Both the position numbers and the translations under genes were made by a program. Shown one piece after another: positions 7,898 to 15,587 of a stretch of DNA of 33,485 nt. The stretch lies in contig JAVXBD010000008.1 in the NCBI GenBank assembly GCA_036660175.1, positions 1-33,485 of the forward strand, written 5' to 3'. The stretch comes from Christensenella sp036660175 (GTDB taxonomy: Bacteria > Bacillota > Clostridia > Christensenellales > Christensenellaceae). The notes below the pieces were generated by a model, which was given only the letters and a program-made list of their open reading frames with translations, ran no database searches and had not been told where the DNA came from. How positions within the stretch are numbered: position 1 is the stretch's first letter; each line of letters begins with the position of its first letter.

Positions 7898-8296
7898 ATG
7901 CCGGTTACAGATTCTGTAGCAGATATGCTTACCCGCATTCGCAACGGACTTACAGCCAGACACAATACAGTAGACGTACCTGCCTCAAACATGAAGAAGG
8001 CAATAGGACAAATACTGCTTCAAGAAGGCTTTATCAAGGGCTGCGAATTTATAGATGATGGTGTGCAGGGCACACTAAGAATTAAACTAAAATACGGACC
8101 ACAAGGCGAGAAGGTTATTATGGGACTTAAGAAAATTTCTAAGCCCGGTCTGCGTGTATATGCAAGACATGATAAGCTTCCTAAAGTTTTAAATGGTCTT
8201 GGTATTGCTATTATCTCCACATCAAAAGGTGTTATTACGGATGCTCAGGCACGTAAAGAAGCTCTTGGTGGAGAAGTCTTAGCTTATATTTGGTAG
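7898..8296 (+). CDS. rpsH: 30S ribosomal protein S8
   Basis: S8 (132 residues) binds the 16S central domain; in E. coli it represses the spc operon. It starts MPVTDSVADMLTRIRNG and ends STSKGVITDAQARKEALGGE plus LAYIW, a canonical S8 C-terminus. AAAGGAGG precedes the ATG. Confidence 0.98.
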   Translation: MPVTDSVADMLTRIRNGLTARHNTVDVPASNMKKAIGQILLQEGFIKGCEFIDDGVQGTLRIKLKYGPQGEKVIMGLKKISKPGLRVYARHDKLPKVLNGLGIAIISTSKGVITDAQARKEALGGEVLAYIW

Positions 8297-8312
8297 TTGG
8301 AGGGAAAATGAT

Positions 8313-8849
8313 ATGTCAAGAATAGGAAAATTGCCAATCGAAGTACCTTCCGACGTAACGATCACTCAGTCTGGTGACGAAGTGATTGTAAAGGGAAAGA
8401 GCGGCGAGTTAAAGGCAAAGTTCAGCAGGAAAATTACAATGAAGCAGGAAGGCACTCAGCTTATCGTTGAAAGACTTTCTGATGATAAAGAAGCAAGAGC
8501 GCTGCATGGTTTAACACGTGCGCTTGTTGCAAACATGGTGACTGGTGTTACAACTGGTTTTGCAAAGACACTTGAAATCGTTGGTGTTGGTTACAGAGTT
8601 GCACTGCAAGGGACAAAACTTGTATTTGGACTTGGATTTTCACATCCGGTTGAAGTGGAACAACCAAAAGGTATTACCTTTGAAGTACCAAACCCAAACA
8701 CAATCATTATCAAAGGAATAGATAAACAAAACGTTGGGCAGATTGCTGCAAATATTCGTTCACTCAGACCGCCAGAGCCATATAAAGGCAAAGGCATTAA
8801 ATATTCTGGTGAATTTATACGTCGCAAAGTCGGCAAAACAGGAATGTAA
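8313..8849 (+). CDS. rplF: 50S ribosomal protein L6
   Basis: L6 (178 residues) lies near the sarcin-ricin loop. It starts MSRIGKLPIEVP, has the duplicated L6 fold, and shows the C-terminal signature PEPYKGKGIKYSGE. The binding site TGGAGGG precedes the ATG by about 9 bases. Confidence 0.98.
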   Translation: MSRIGKLPIEVPSDVTITQSGDEVIVKGKSGELKAKFSRKITMKQEGTQLIVERLSDDKEARALHGLTRALVANMVTGVTTGFAKTLEIVGVGYRVALQGTKLVFGLGFSHPVEVEQPKGITFEVPNPNTIIIKGIDKQNVGQIAANIRSLRPPEPYKGKGIKYSGEFIRRKVGKTGM

Positions 8850-8869
8850 GTGAGGGGTGAACGCAAACT

Positions 8870-9238
8870 ATGATTATTAAAAAAGACAGAAACGAAAAAA
8901 GAAAAAAGCGTCATCAAAGAGTCAGAAATAAAATTTCTGGTACAGCTCTACGTCCTCGGATGAATGTTTACAGAAGCTTAAATCACGTATACGTTCAATT
9001 TATTGATGATGTTTGTGGAAACACTCTTGCATCAGCTTCCACAATGGATAGCGAAATCAAGAGTAAATTAAGCGAACTTACAAAAGTTGAAGCTGCAAAA
9101 CTTGTGGGAGAGCTTGCTGCTAAAAGAGCAATCAAAGCTGGTATCACGGAAGTGGTTTTTGATCGCAGTGGATATTTATACACAGGCAGAGTAGCTCAGA
9201 TCGCTGATGGCGCAAGAGCTGCCGGTCTTAAGCTTTGA
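8870..9238 (+). CDS. rplR: 50S ribosomal protein L18
   Basis: L18 (122 residues) binds 5S rRNA with L5. Signatures are HQRVRNKISGTALRPRMNVY near the N-terminus and the C-terminal VVFDRSGYLYTGRVAQIADG. The start has GAGGGGTG about 9 bases upstream. Confidence 0.98.
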   Translation: MIIKKDRNEKRKKRHQRVRNKISGTALRPRMNVYRSLNHVYVQFIDDVCGNTLASASTMDSEIKSKLSELTKVEAAKLVGELAAKRAIKAGITEVVFDRSGYLYTGRVAQIADGARAAGLKL

Positions 9239-9256
9239 TAAGGAGGTACAGATAAC

Positions 9257-9763
9257 GTGCAAAATAACAGAGCATTAGATGCAGGTACTCTTGACATGAA
9301 AGAAAAACTGGTTGCAATCAATCGTGTTGCAAAAGTTGTAAAGGGCGGACGTAATTTTAGATTTTCAGCACTTGTTGTAGTTGGTGACGAAAACGGACAC
9401 GTTGGCGTTGGTATGGGCAAGGCAACTGAAATTCCTGAGGCAATCAGAAAAGCAGTTCAGAGTGCAAAAAACAATATGATAACAGTTTCACTAAGAGGAA
9501 CATCTATTCCTCATGAAGTGATTGGTAAATTTGGTCGTGGCAGAGTTCTTCTGTTGCCCGCTTCAGAAGGTACTGGCGTAATTGCTGGTGGTCCTGCTCG
9601 TGCGGTATTAGAGCTTGCTGGAATTAAAGATATCAGAACAAAATCTCAAGGTTCTAATAACCCAATCAATTGCGTAAAAGCAACGATTGAAGGCTTAAGA
9701 GAATTGAGATCGGCTGAGCAAGTTGCTCGTTTACGCGGTGTTAGCGTAGACCAACTAAGATAA
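9257..9763 (+). CDS. rpsE: 30S ribosomal protein S5 (GTG start)
   Basis: S5 (168 residues) affects decoding accuracy and mRNA entry. The double-stranded RNA-binding domain includes RVAKVVKGGRNFRFSALVVV and GHVGVGMGKA; the C-terminal domain includes PASEGTGVIAGGPARAVLE. The start is GTG at 9257, chosen because AAGGAGG occurs at 9240-9246. The next in-frame ATG, at about 9296, has no ribosome binding site. It is the only clear GTG start in the ribosomal cluster. Confidence 0.96.
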   Translation: MQNNRALDAGTLDMKEKLVAINRVAKVVKGGRNFRFSALVVVGDENGHVGVGMGKATEIPEAIRKAVQSAKNNMITVSLRGTSIPHEVIGKFGRGRVLLLPASEGTGVIAGGPARAVLELAGIKDIRTKSQGSNNPINCVKATIEGLRELRSAEQVARLRGVSVDQLR

Positions 9764-9776
9764 GGAGGGGTATCAA

Positions 9777-9956
9777 ATGAAGCTTAAAATTAAGTTAGTG
9801 AAAAGCCCCATTGGTTATGCTCAAAATCAAAAAGATACAGTGACAGCTTTAGGGCTTAGAAAAATGAATCAAGAAGTGATCCATCCAGATAACGAGGCAG
9901 TTCGTGGGATGGTATTTACAGTGAAACATTTAGTATCTTGCGAAGAAGTGAAATAA
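9777..9956 (+). CDS. rpmD: 50S ribosomal protein L30
   Basis: This short gene (59 residues) encodes L30, starting MKLKIKLVKSPIGYAQNQK and containing LGLRKMNQEVIHPDN, which matches the ferredoxin-like L30 family. AAGGAGGGG precedes the ATG and the gene lies in the expected slot between rpsE and rplO. It is followed by a 97-base gap with two possible hairpins. Confidence 0.96.
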   Translation: MKLKIKLVKSPIGYAQNQKDTVTALGLRKMNQEVIHPDNEAVRGMVFTVKHLVSCEEVK

Positions 9957-9977
9957 CACACGGGTAAAAAAGACTCA

Positions 9978-10029
9978 GCTTGCTTAAATAAAAGCGAGCA
10001 TATGCGACCGTGAAATGAATTTTTTGCGG
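9978..10029 (+). other. Pair of intercistronic hairpins between rpmD and rplO
   Basis: Two stems can form in tandem. The first has arms 9978-9984 and 9993-9999 (GCTTGCT/AGCGAGC, 7 bp with one G-U). The second has arms 10008-10015 and 10022-10029 (8 bp with two G-U). Neither is followed by a T-run, so they are not convincing terminators. They may be processing or stability elements. Confidence 0.4.
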
Positions 10030-10053
10030 GAAAGTGAGAAAGAGGAGCCTAAC

Positions 10054-10494
10054 ATGAAATTACAAGAATTAAAACCTACCGTTGGTGCAAGAAAATCACC
10101 AAAAAGAGTAGGCAGAGGATGTGGATCCGGTTTGGGTAAAACATCTGCAAGAGGACAAAAAGGTCAGAACTCAAGATCAGGCGGCGGTGTACGCTTGGGG
10201 TTTGAGGGCGGTCAAATGCCTCTTTCAAGACGTTTGCCGAAGCGTGGATTCACAAATATATTTGCAAAAGAATATGCGGCAATCAATGTTTCTGACCTTG
10301 AAGTTTTTGAGGAAGGTACAGTTGTTGACGCACAATTACTTTTAGACAACAGGGTTATTCGCAAACTCAATGATGGATTAAAAATATTGGGTAATGGCGA
10401 ACTAACAAAAAAGATAACTGTAAAGGCTAAAAAGTTTACCAAAACAGCCGAGCAGAAAATTACGGCTGTTGGCGGTAGCATTGAGGTGGTATAA
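10054..10494 (+). CDS. rplO: 50S ribosomal protein L15
   Basis: L15 (146 residues) is a late-assembly 23S-binding protein. The N-terminal glycine-rich extension is typical: SPKRVGRGCGSGLGKTSARG then KGQNSRSGGGVRLGFEGGQM. The start is set at MKLQELKP because of AGAGGAG at about 10040-10046; the open frame extends upstream to 10015 but does not resemble L15 there. The stop shares one base with the secY start (TAATG). Confidence 0.97.
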   Translation: MKLQELKPTVGARKSPKRVGRGCGSGLGKTSARGQKGQNSRSGGGVRLGFEGGQMPLSRRLPKRGFTNIFAKEYAAINVSDLEVFEEGTVVDAQLLLDNRVIRKLNDGLKILGNGELTKKITVKAKKFTKTAEQKITAVGGSIEVV

Positions 10495-11753
10495 TGTTTA
10501 AAACCATTGCTAACGCTTGGAAAATACCGGAGATTAGACAAAAGATTTTATTTACGCTGCTTATGCTGTTAATTTACCGCATAGGTGCGTTTATTCCGGT
10601 TCCGGGTGTAAATGTTGAACATATAGCAAACATAGTTGGGCAATACGATGTGCTTGGGTTTTTGAATTTGATGTCTGGTGACTCGCTTTCAAGAATGACC
10701 ATTTTTGCACTTGGTATCGTTCCATATATCAACGCATCTATTATCATGAACCTTTTAACCGTTGCGATTCCAAAACTTGAAAGAATGGCAAAAGAAGGCG
10801 ATGATGGTAGAAAAAAGATTGCTTCTATTACAAGATACTTAGGTGTTACTTTGGGTCTGATACAAGCAATTGGCATCATGCTGAGCATGGGGCCTGAGGC
10901 GGTTGAAAACACAAGCTGGTTTACGTACTTTACGATTGTCGTATGCCTAACGGCGGGTACGGCACTCATCATGTGGATTGGTGAAAGAATCACAGAAAAA
11001 GGCATCGGAAACGGTATTTCGCTGTTGATCTTCATCAGTATTATTGCAGGTGTTCCTGGTATGGTAATTAATATTTGGAATGCAGCTATGGCACCAACGG
11101 GTACTTTCTGGTCAATTATTTTGGTAACAGCGATTGCATTTGTCATTGTGCTTGGTATCACTTTTGTCGATTTGGGCGAAAGACGTATCCCTGTACAATA
11201 TGCAAAACGAGTAGTTGGTAGAAAAATGTACGGTGGACAATCGACACATATTCCAATGAAAGTGAATCAGTCGGGTGTTATGCCGTTGATTTTTGCAATT
11301 ACGATATTGATGTTCCCAGGAATGATTGCACAGTTCTTCCCAGATAGCGGTTTTTATGCAGGATATACCCAATACTTTGGGCAAGGGACGGTTGTTTATG
11401 GAATTGTATACGCACTGCTGATACTGTTCTTCTCGTACTTCTATTCTCAGATTGCTTTTAATCCGGTAGATGTATCAAAGAACCTACAGCAAAACGGTGG
11501 ATTTATTCCAGGAATTAGACCAGGAAAACCAACATCAGATTATTTGGCAAAAATTCTTTCAAGAATTACATTGTTTGGTGCTTTATTCTTAGCGATTGTG
11601 GCGGCAGTTCCGAACTTCTTCAACTTTGCAACAGGTGTTCCTGCTGTATTTGGAGCGACGAGTTTGCTGATTATGGTAAGTGTTGCGCTTGAAACAACCA
11701 AACAGCTTGAGTCACAAATGATGATGAGACATTACAAAGGGTTCTTGAACTAA
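10494..11753 (+). CDS. secY: Protein translocase subunit SecY
   Basis: SecY (419 residues, about ten transmembrane helices) is the channel of the Sec translocon. Visible signatures are MLLIYRIGAFIPVPGVN in helix 1, GIVPYINASIIMNLL, the cytosolic loop FVDLGERRIPVQYAKR and the C-terminal GFIPGIRPGKPTSDYL. Its start overlaps the rplO stop by one base, so export-channel synthesis is coupled to L15 translation. Confidence 0.98.
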   Translation: MFKTIANAWKIPEIRQKILFTLLMLLIYRIGAFIPVPGVNVEHIANIVGQYDVLGFLNLMSGDSLSRMTIFALGIVPYINASIIMNLLTVAIPKLERMAKEGDDGRKKIASITRYLGVTLGLIQAIGIMLSMGPEAVENTSWFTYFTIVVCLTAGTALIMWIGERITEKGIGNGISLLIFISIIAGVPGMVINIWNAAMAPTGTFWSIILVTAIAFVIVLGITFVDLGERRIPVQYAKRVVGRKMYGGQSTHIPMKVNQSGVMPLIFAITILMFPGMIAQFFPDSGFYAGYTQYFGQGTVVYGIVYALLILFFSYFYSQIAFNPVDVSKNLQQNGGFIPGIRPGKPTSDYLAKILSRITLFGALFLAIVAAVPNFFNFATGVPAVFGATSLLIMVSVALETTKQLESQMMMRHYKGFLN

Positions 11754-11767
11754 GTAGGAGATATACG

Positions 11768-12385
11768 ATGAATGTTATATTTTTAGGACCTCCAGGATCG
11801 GGCAAAGGCACGATGGCAGAACGTGTTTCTAAGGTATTGAAGTTAGCGCATATTTCTACAGGTGATATGCTGCGTTCGGAGATAAAAAAAGGAACACAGC
11901 TAGGAGAACTTGCAAAATCGTACATAGATAAAGGTGCTTTGGTACCTGATCAAGTCATTATAGATATGATGCAAAAATGGTTTACTGAAAATGACTGCGG
12001 TGTGCTGCTTGATGGATTTCCAAGGACGGTTGCGCAAGCACAGGAGTTAGATAATATCATAAACATCGATGCTTGTATCAATCTTGAATGTGATGTCGAA
12101 AAAATTGTTGACAGAGTGGTGAACAGACGTGTATGCAGTAGTTGCGGGGCAGTGTTCAGCGTTAAATCGTATCGTGCACATACCTGTGATAAATGCAGCA
12201 ACGAACTGATAAAAAGAGCGGATGACAACGAGCAAACAGTGCGTGAACGCTTTAGAGTCTATGAGGAGCAGACTGCTCCGCTGATTGACTATTATAGCAA
12301 ACGTGGGCTGGTAAGCAATGTCGATGCAACAATGCCGATTGAAGAAGAGGCAGCGCTTATTTGTGAGATATTAAAAAGAGTATGA
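11768..12385 (+). CDS. adk: Adenylate kinase, zinc-type with a short LID
   Basis: The enzyme catalyses ATP + AMP to 2 ADP. The P-loop GPPGSGKGT is at residues 7-15, and DGFPRTVAQA is at about 82-91. The LID holds four cysteines, C123, C126, C140 and C143, expected to bind zinc. Between the two CxxC pairs there are only 13 residues, fewer than usual in Firmicutes, which explains the total of 205 residues instead of about 215. Its TGA overlaps the map start (ATGA). Confidence 0.97.
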   Translation: MNVIFLGPPGSGKGTMAERVSKVLKLAHISTGDMLRSEIKKGTQLGELAKSYIDKGALVPDQVIIDMMQKWFTENDCGVLLDGFPRTVAQAQELDNIINIDACINLECDVEKIVDRVVNRRVCSSCGAVFSVKSYRAHTCDKCSNELIKRADDNEQTVRERFRVYEEQTAPLIDYYSKRGLVSNVDATMPIEEEAALICEILKRV

Positions 12386-13131
12386 TTAACTTAAAAACGC
12401 CACAGGAAATAGATTTAATGAGAAATTCTGGCAGATTGCTTGCAAATTGCATGGAAGAAGTGCTTTTTCATGTAAGGCCAGGTGTTACAACAAAAAAATT
12501 AGATTCGATTGTCGAAAAGTATATTGAAAGTGCGGGCGCACAGCCTTCCTTCAAAGGGTACAGAGGATTTCCAGGAAGCATTTGTGCCTCCGTCAATGAT
12601 GGCGTGGTGCATGGGATTCCGTCTGCAAGCATTGTTTTGCACGAGGGTGATATACTGAGTATAGATATGGGCGCAATCCTAAAAGGCTGGCAGTCTGATA
12701 TGGCACGTACTGTGGCAGTGGGTGAAATATCCGAAGATGCAAAAAAACTAATCAAAGTAACGCAGGAAAGTTTTTATGCAGGAATGAACAAAGCCTGTAT
12801 TGGAAACAGACTGAACGACATATGTTCAAGTATCGAGCAGGTAATCGTGGCACATGATATGAGTGCGGTACGTGAGCTTGTAGGACATGGCATAGGCCGT
12901 GATATGCACGAGAGTCCTGATATTCCAAACTTCTCATTTCGTGGTGCGAATCCACGGCTCATGGAGGGAATGGTTTTTGCAATAGAGCCTATGGTAAACT
13001 TAGGCCGTGCAAAGGTAAAATGGATGGATGATGGCTGGCTTGTCAAAACAGCAGATGGTAGTCTTTCAGCACATTACGAAAATACTGTGGCGATTACCCA
13101 AAATGGACCTGAAATTTTAACGGCTCCATAA
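12382..13131 (+). CDS. map: Methionine aminopeptidase type I
   Basis: This cytosolic metalloprotease (249 residues) removes the N-terminal Met from nascent proteins. All five metal ligands are present: D95 (SIDMG), D106 (SDMART), H169 (GHGIG), E202 (IEPM) and E233 (HYENT). The substrate-binding H78 is in VHGIP. The ATG overlaps the adk stop by 4 bases (ATGA). No separate ribosome binding site is obvious, so expression probably depends on coupling. Confidence 0.98.
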   Translation: MINLKTPQEIDLMRNSGRLLANCMEEVLFHVRPGVTTKKLDSIVEKYIESAGAQPSFKGYRGFPGSICASVNDGVVHGIPSASIVLHEGDILSIDMGAILKGWQSDMARTVAVGEISEDAKKLIKVTQESFYAGMNKACIGNRLNDICSSIEQVIVAHDMSAVRELVGHGIGRDMHESPDIPNFSFRGANPRLMEGMVFAIEPMVNLGRAKVKWMDDGWLVKTADGSLSAHYENTVAITQNGPEILTAP

Positions 13132-13153
13132 ACAACAAACGATTGATTTCAAA

Positions 13154-13203
13154 AATGCAGTGAGTGCAAGGTCTACAAGATTTTTCAAGCAGTACACTGC
13201 ATT
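13154..13203 (+). other. Inverted repeat between map and the KOW gene
   Basis: AATGCAGTG (13154-13162) and CACTGCATT (13195-13203) are perfect complements around a 32-base loop, in the 110-base space before the KOW gene. There is no T-run after it. It could be an RNA structure in the operon or a protein-binding site; its role is unknown. Confidence 0.5.
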
Positions 13204-13241
13204 ATGAGAGGTTGAAGCCGGTACAAAAGGAGGGTTTAAAG

Positions 13242-13532
13242 ATGAGAGATTTTTCGGCAGAAGTCGGCAGGATATGTATCTCAAAAATGGGCAGAGATAA
13301 GGGCAAAGCCTTTGTAATTGTCAGCGTGATGGATGATACATATGTGATGCTTGCAGACGGCATGATCAGAAAGCTCATATCGCCTAAAAAGAAAAAGCTG
13401 AAGCACGTTGAGCTAAAACCACTGGTGCTTGACACGATAAAAGAAAAACTGGAAAATGACAAAAAAGTGTTTGATGCGGAAATTAGAAGTGCGCTCATAA
13501 ACACGATGCAAGAAAATCAGAAGGAGGAGTAG
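13242..13532 (+). CDS. KOW-domain RNA-binding protein (L14e/L27e-like)
   Basis: This 96-residue protein carries an N-terminal KOW motif: VGRICISKMGRDKGKAFVIV, then a basic segment SPKKKKLKHVELKPL resembling eukaryal/archaeal L14e-type proteins. Genes of this type sit between map and infA in many Clostridia and are annotated as RNA-binding; a ribosome-associated role is likely but the function is not established. The start is set at MRDFSAEV because AAAGGAGGG lies about 8 bases upstream; the frame is open further back to 13164 without family resemblance. The C-terminal half is charged and probably helical. Confidence 0.85.
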   Translation: MRDFSAEVGRICISKMGRDKGKAFVIVSVMDDTYVMLADGMIRKLISPKKKKLKHVELKPLVLDTIKEKLENDKKVFDAEIRSALINTMQENQKEE

Positions 13533-13533
13533 A

Positions 13534-13755
13534 ATGTCTAAAAGCGATGTAATAGAAGTGGAAGGCGTAGTAACAGATACTTTCCCAAACGCTTCGTTTG
13601 AAGTAGAGCTTGAAAATGGACACAAGATACTGGCACATATTTCAGGAAAGTTGCGTATGAATTACATACGAATCCTACCCGGAGACAAAGTTACAGTAGA
13701 ACTCTCACCCTACGACCTCTCAAGAGGCAGAATTACGTGGCGTGGTAAAGCATAA
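13534..13755 (+). CDS. infA: Translation initiation factor IF-1
   Basis: IF-1 (73 residues) is an OB-fold protein that binds the 30S A site during initiation. It contains VIEVEGVVTDTFPNASFEVE, GHKILAHISGKLRMNYIRIL and VELSPYDLSRGRITWR, all canonical. It starts one base after the stop of the KOW gene, with AAGGAGGAG inside that gene's end. Confidence 0.98.
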   Translation: MSKSDVIEVEGVVTDTFPNASFEVELENGHKILAHISGKLRMNYIRILPGDKVTVELSPYDLSRGRITWRGKA

Positions 13756-13756
13756 A

Positions 13757-13777
13757 GGATATTTTAGAATAATATCC
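13757..13777 (+). other. Small hairpin between infA and rpmJ
   Basis: GGATATT (13757-13763) pairs perfectly with AATATCC (13771-13777) around the loop TTAGAAT, directly after infA. It is AT-rich and has no T-run, so it is more likely an intercistronic stability or processing stem than a terminator. Confidence 0.45.
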
Positions 13778-13814
13778 ACTATCAATTTAATGTATTAAAA
13801 GGAGGTCAACAATT

Positions 13815-13928
13815 ATGAAAGTAAGACCATCGGTAAAACCAATATGTGAAAAATGCAAAATTATCAAAAGAAAAGGCAAAGTAATGGTTATTTGCCCAAA
13901 TACAAAGCATAAGCAAACACAAGGATAA
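13815..13928 (+). CDS. rpmJ: 50S ribosomal protein L36, zinc-binding form
   Basis: This 37-residue protein starts MKVRPSVKPICEKCKIIKRK and ends KHKQTQG. C11, C14, C27 and H32 are the expected zinc ligands, so it is the Cys-containing form. AAAGGAGG lies before the ATG. It is in the standard place after infA. Confidence 0.98.
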   Translation: MKVRPSVKPICEKCKIIKRKGKVMVICPNTKHKQTQG

Positions 13929-13998
13929 GCTTGCTTGAAAATAATGTTTATACGCAGCGGCTGATTTGAATATATTTTATCAAATTTTATGTATAAGC

Positions 13999-14027
13999 TT
14001 TAAATAACTATCATAATGTGCTAAAAT
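13999..14027 (+). promoter_or_regulatory. Candidate internal promoter before rpsM
   Basis: TTTAAA (13999-14004) and TAAAAT (14022-14027) are 17 bases apart, and TGC directly before the -10 box gives an extended -10. It lies in the 199-base gap between rpmJ and rpsM, the largest gap inside the ribosomal cluster, so it could start a separate rpsM-rpsK-rpsD-rpoA-rplQ transcript. Confidence 0.6.
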
Positions 14028-14033
14028 GATTAG

Positions 14034-14127
14034 CATATGTTTATTCGGTCGATTTTTAAAAGTCGATTTGAAGTGTAATCAGCGTGAGGCGAAATGCCCA
14101 CTTAAAAAAATTCACGGAGGGAAAAAT
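14034..14127 (+). ncRNA. Leader of the rpsM-rpsK-rpsD-rpoA-rplQ group
   Basis: If the promoter at 13999-14027 is used, the 5' leader is about 90 nt. It has an 8-base direct repeat GTCGATTT (14048-14055 and 14062-14069). It also has a small hairpin with arms GTG/CAC (14084-14086, 14099-14101) and GGC/GCC (14088-14090, 14096-14098) with one bulged A. S4 is encoded downstream and represses the alpha operon in E. coli, so an autoregulatory target is conceivable, but no known S4-binding fold was recognised. Confidence 0.35.
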
Positions 14128-14496
14128 ATGGCACGTATTGCTGGAGTAGACTTGCCCAGAGACAAACGAGTTGAGATTGGTCTGACCTATATTTATGGAA
14201 TCGGACTTAAGACATCACAACTGATTTTATCTGAGACAAAGGTTAATCCTGATACCAGAGTAAAAGATTTAAGCGAAGATGACCTAGGTAAAATTAGGGA
14301 ATATATTGATAAAGGCTTAAAAATTGAAGGCGATTTAAGACGAGAAGTTTCCATGAATATCAAACGTTTGATGGAAATTGGCTGCTATCGTGGCATCCGT
14401 CATAGAAAAGGCTTGCCTGTTCGTGGTCAAAGTACAAAGCAAAATGCTCGTACACGCAAAGGACCTAAGAGAACTGTTGCTGGCAAAAAGAAATAA
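14128..14496 (+). CDS. rpsM: 30S ribosomal protein S13
   Basis: S13 (122 residues) contacts the P-site tRNA and the large subunit. It starts MARIAGVDLPRDKRVEIGLT and contains YGIG, and ends GLPVRGQSTKQNARTRKGPK followed by a Lys-rich tail. GGAGGG precedes the ATG at 14128; the open frame begins at 14026 but its extra N-terminus is not part of the family. Confidence 0.97.
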   Translation: MARIAGVDLPRDKRVEIGLTYIYGIGLKTSQLILSETKVNPDTRVKDLSEDDLGKIREYIDKGLKIEGDLRREVSMNIKRLMEIGCYRGIRHRKGLPVRGQSTKQNARTRKGPKRTVAGKKK

Positions 14497-14511
14497 GGAG
14501 GAAATTGATTT

Positions 14512-14907
14512 ATGGCTGCACCTAAGAAAAAAGTCACAAGAAGACGCAGAGAAAAGAAAAACATTGAAAAAGGACAAGCGCATATTCGTTCTTCCTTTAA
14601 CAATACAATCGTTACCATGACAGACATGGCAGGTAATGCACTTTCACAGGCAAGCTCTGGAGCAATGGGCTTTAGAGGTTCAAGAAAGAGCACTCCTTTT
14701 GCTGCACAAGTTGCTGCAGAAACAGCTGCAAAAGCTGCAATGGAGCATGGCTTGAAATTAGTTGAAGTTTTCGTAAAAGGTCCTGGATCAGGCAGAGAAG
14801 CGGCTATCCGTGCTTTGCAAATTGCTGGACTTGAAGTAACTTTGATTAAGGATGTAACACCCATTCCTCATAATGGATGTCGTCCACCGAAACGCAGAAG
14901 GGTATAA
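14512..14907 (+). CDS. rpsK: 30S ribosomal protein S11
   Basis: S11 (131 residues) is a platform protein near the mRNA exit. It contains GQAHIRSSFNNTIVTMTD, SSGAMGFRGSRKSTPFAAQ and VKGPGSGREAAIRAL, and ends HNGCRPPKRRRV, all typical. AAGGAGG precedes the ATG. Confidence 0.98.
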   Translation: MAAPKKKVTRRRREKKNIEKGQAHIRSSFNNTIVTMTDMAGNALSQASSGAMGFRGSRKSTPFAAQVAAETAAKAAMEHGLKLVEVFVKGPGSGREAAIRALQIAGLEVTLIKDVTPIPHNGCRPPKRRRV

Positions 14908-14921
14908 GGAGGTAATAAATT

Positions 14922-15548
14922 ATGGCTAGATACACAGGACCAGTTTGCCGACTATGCCGCAGAGAAGGCGCAAAACTCTTTTTAAAGGGTGACAAATGTT
15001 ATTCGCAAAAATGCGCTTATACACTACGTCCAACACCGCCAGGACAACATGGACAGGGTAGACGTGGGAAAGTATCGGAATACGGCACACAACTGAGAGA
15101 AAAACAAAAAGTAAAACGTGCATATGGAATACTGGAGAGCCAATTCAGAAAGTATTTTGATATGGGTGAAAAAATGAAGGGTAAAGCAGGCGAAAACTTG
15201 CTGCAATTGCTTGAAAGACGTTTAGATAACGTATGCTTCCGTTTAGGACTTGGCGATAGCCGTGCGCAGTCACGTCAAATCGTTATGCACGGACATATCC
15301 TTGTAAACGGAAAGAAAGTGGACATTCCTTCATATTTGATAGATGCAGGAGATGTCATTACGGTTGCAACAAAATCGGCTGCACAGATTCATTTTAAAGA
15401 TTTAAAAGAAGCGGGCGAAAAAGCTGCTCCCAAATGGTTAGAGTTTGACCTTGCTACCCTAACGGGCAAAGTGGTTAATCTTCCACAAAGAGATGACATT
15501 GATTTGACAATTGAGGAACACTTAATTGTTGAGTTGTATTCTAAATAA
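14922..15548 (+). CDS. rpsD: 30S ribosomal protein S4, zinc-binding form
   Basis: S4 (208 residues) is a primary 16S rRNA-binding assembly protein. Four cysteines near the N-terminus, C9, C12, C26 and C31, match the zinc site of the Cys-containing S4 type. The S4 RNA-binding domain is visible as LERRLDNVCFRLGL and SRAQSRQIVMHGHILVNGKK. Unlike Bacillus, where rpsD is a separate gene, it lies within the alpha cluster, as usual for Clostridia. Confidence 0.98.
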   Translation: MARYTGPVCRLCRREGAKLFLKGDKCYSQKCAYTLRPTPPGQHGQGRRGKVSEYGTQLREKQKVKRAYGILESQFRKYFDMGEKMKGKAGENLLQLLERRLDNVCFRLGLGDSRAQSRQIVMHGHILVNGKKVDIPSYLIDAGDVITVATKSAAQIHFKDLKEAGEKAAPKWLEFDLATLTGKVVNLPQRDDIDLTIEEHLIVELYSK

Positions 15549-15573
15549 TAGATTGTATTTGATTTCAATCTAT
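15548..15573 (+). other. 8-bp hairpin directly before the rpoA ribosome binding site
   Basis: ATAGATTG (15548-15555) pairs perfectly with CAATCTAT (15566-15573) around a 10-base loop. It begins at the last base of the rpsD stop and abuts the AAGGAGG of rpoA (15574-15580). No T-run follows. It may affect rpoA translation or mRNA processing. Confidence 0.5.
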
Positions 15574-15587
15574 AAGGAGGTTAAAAT

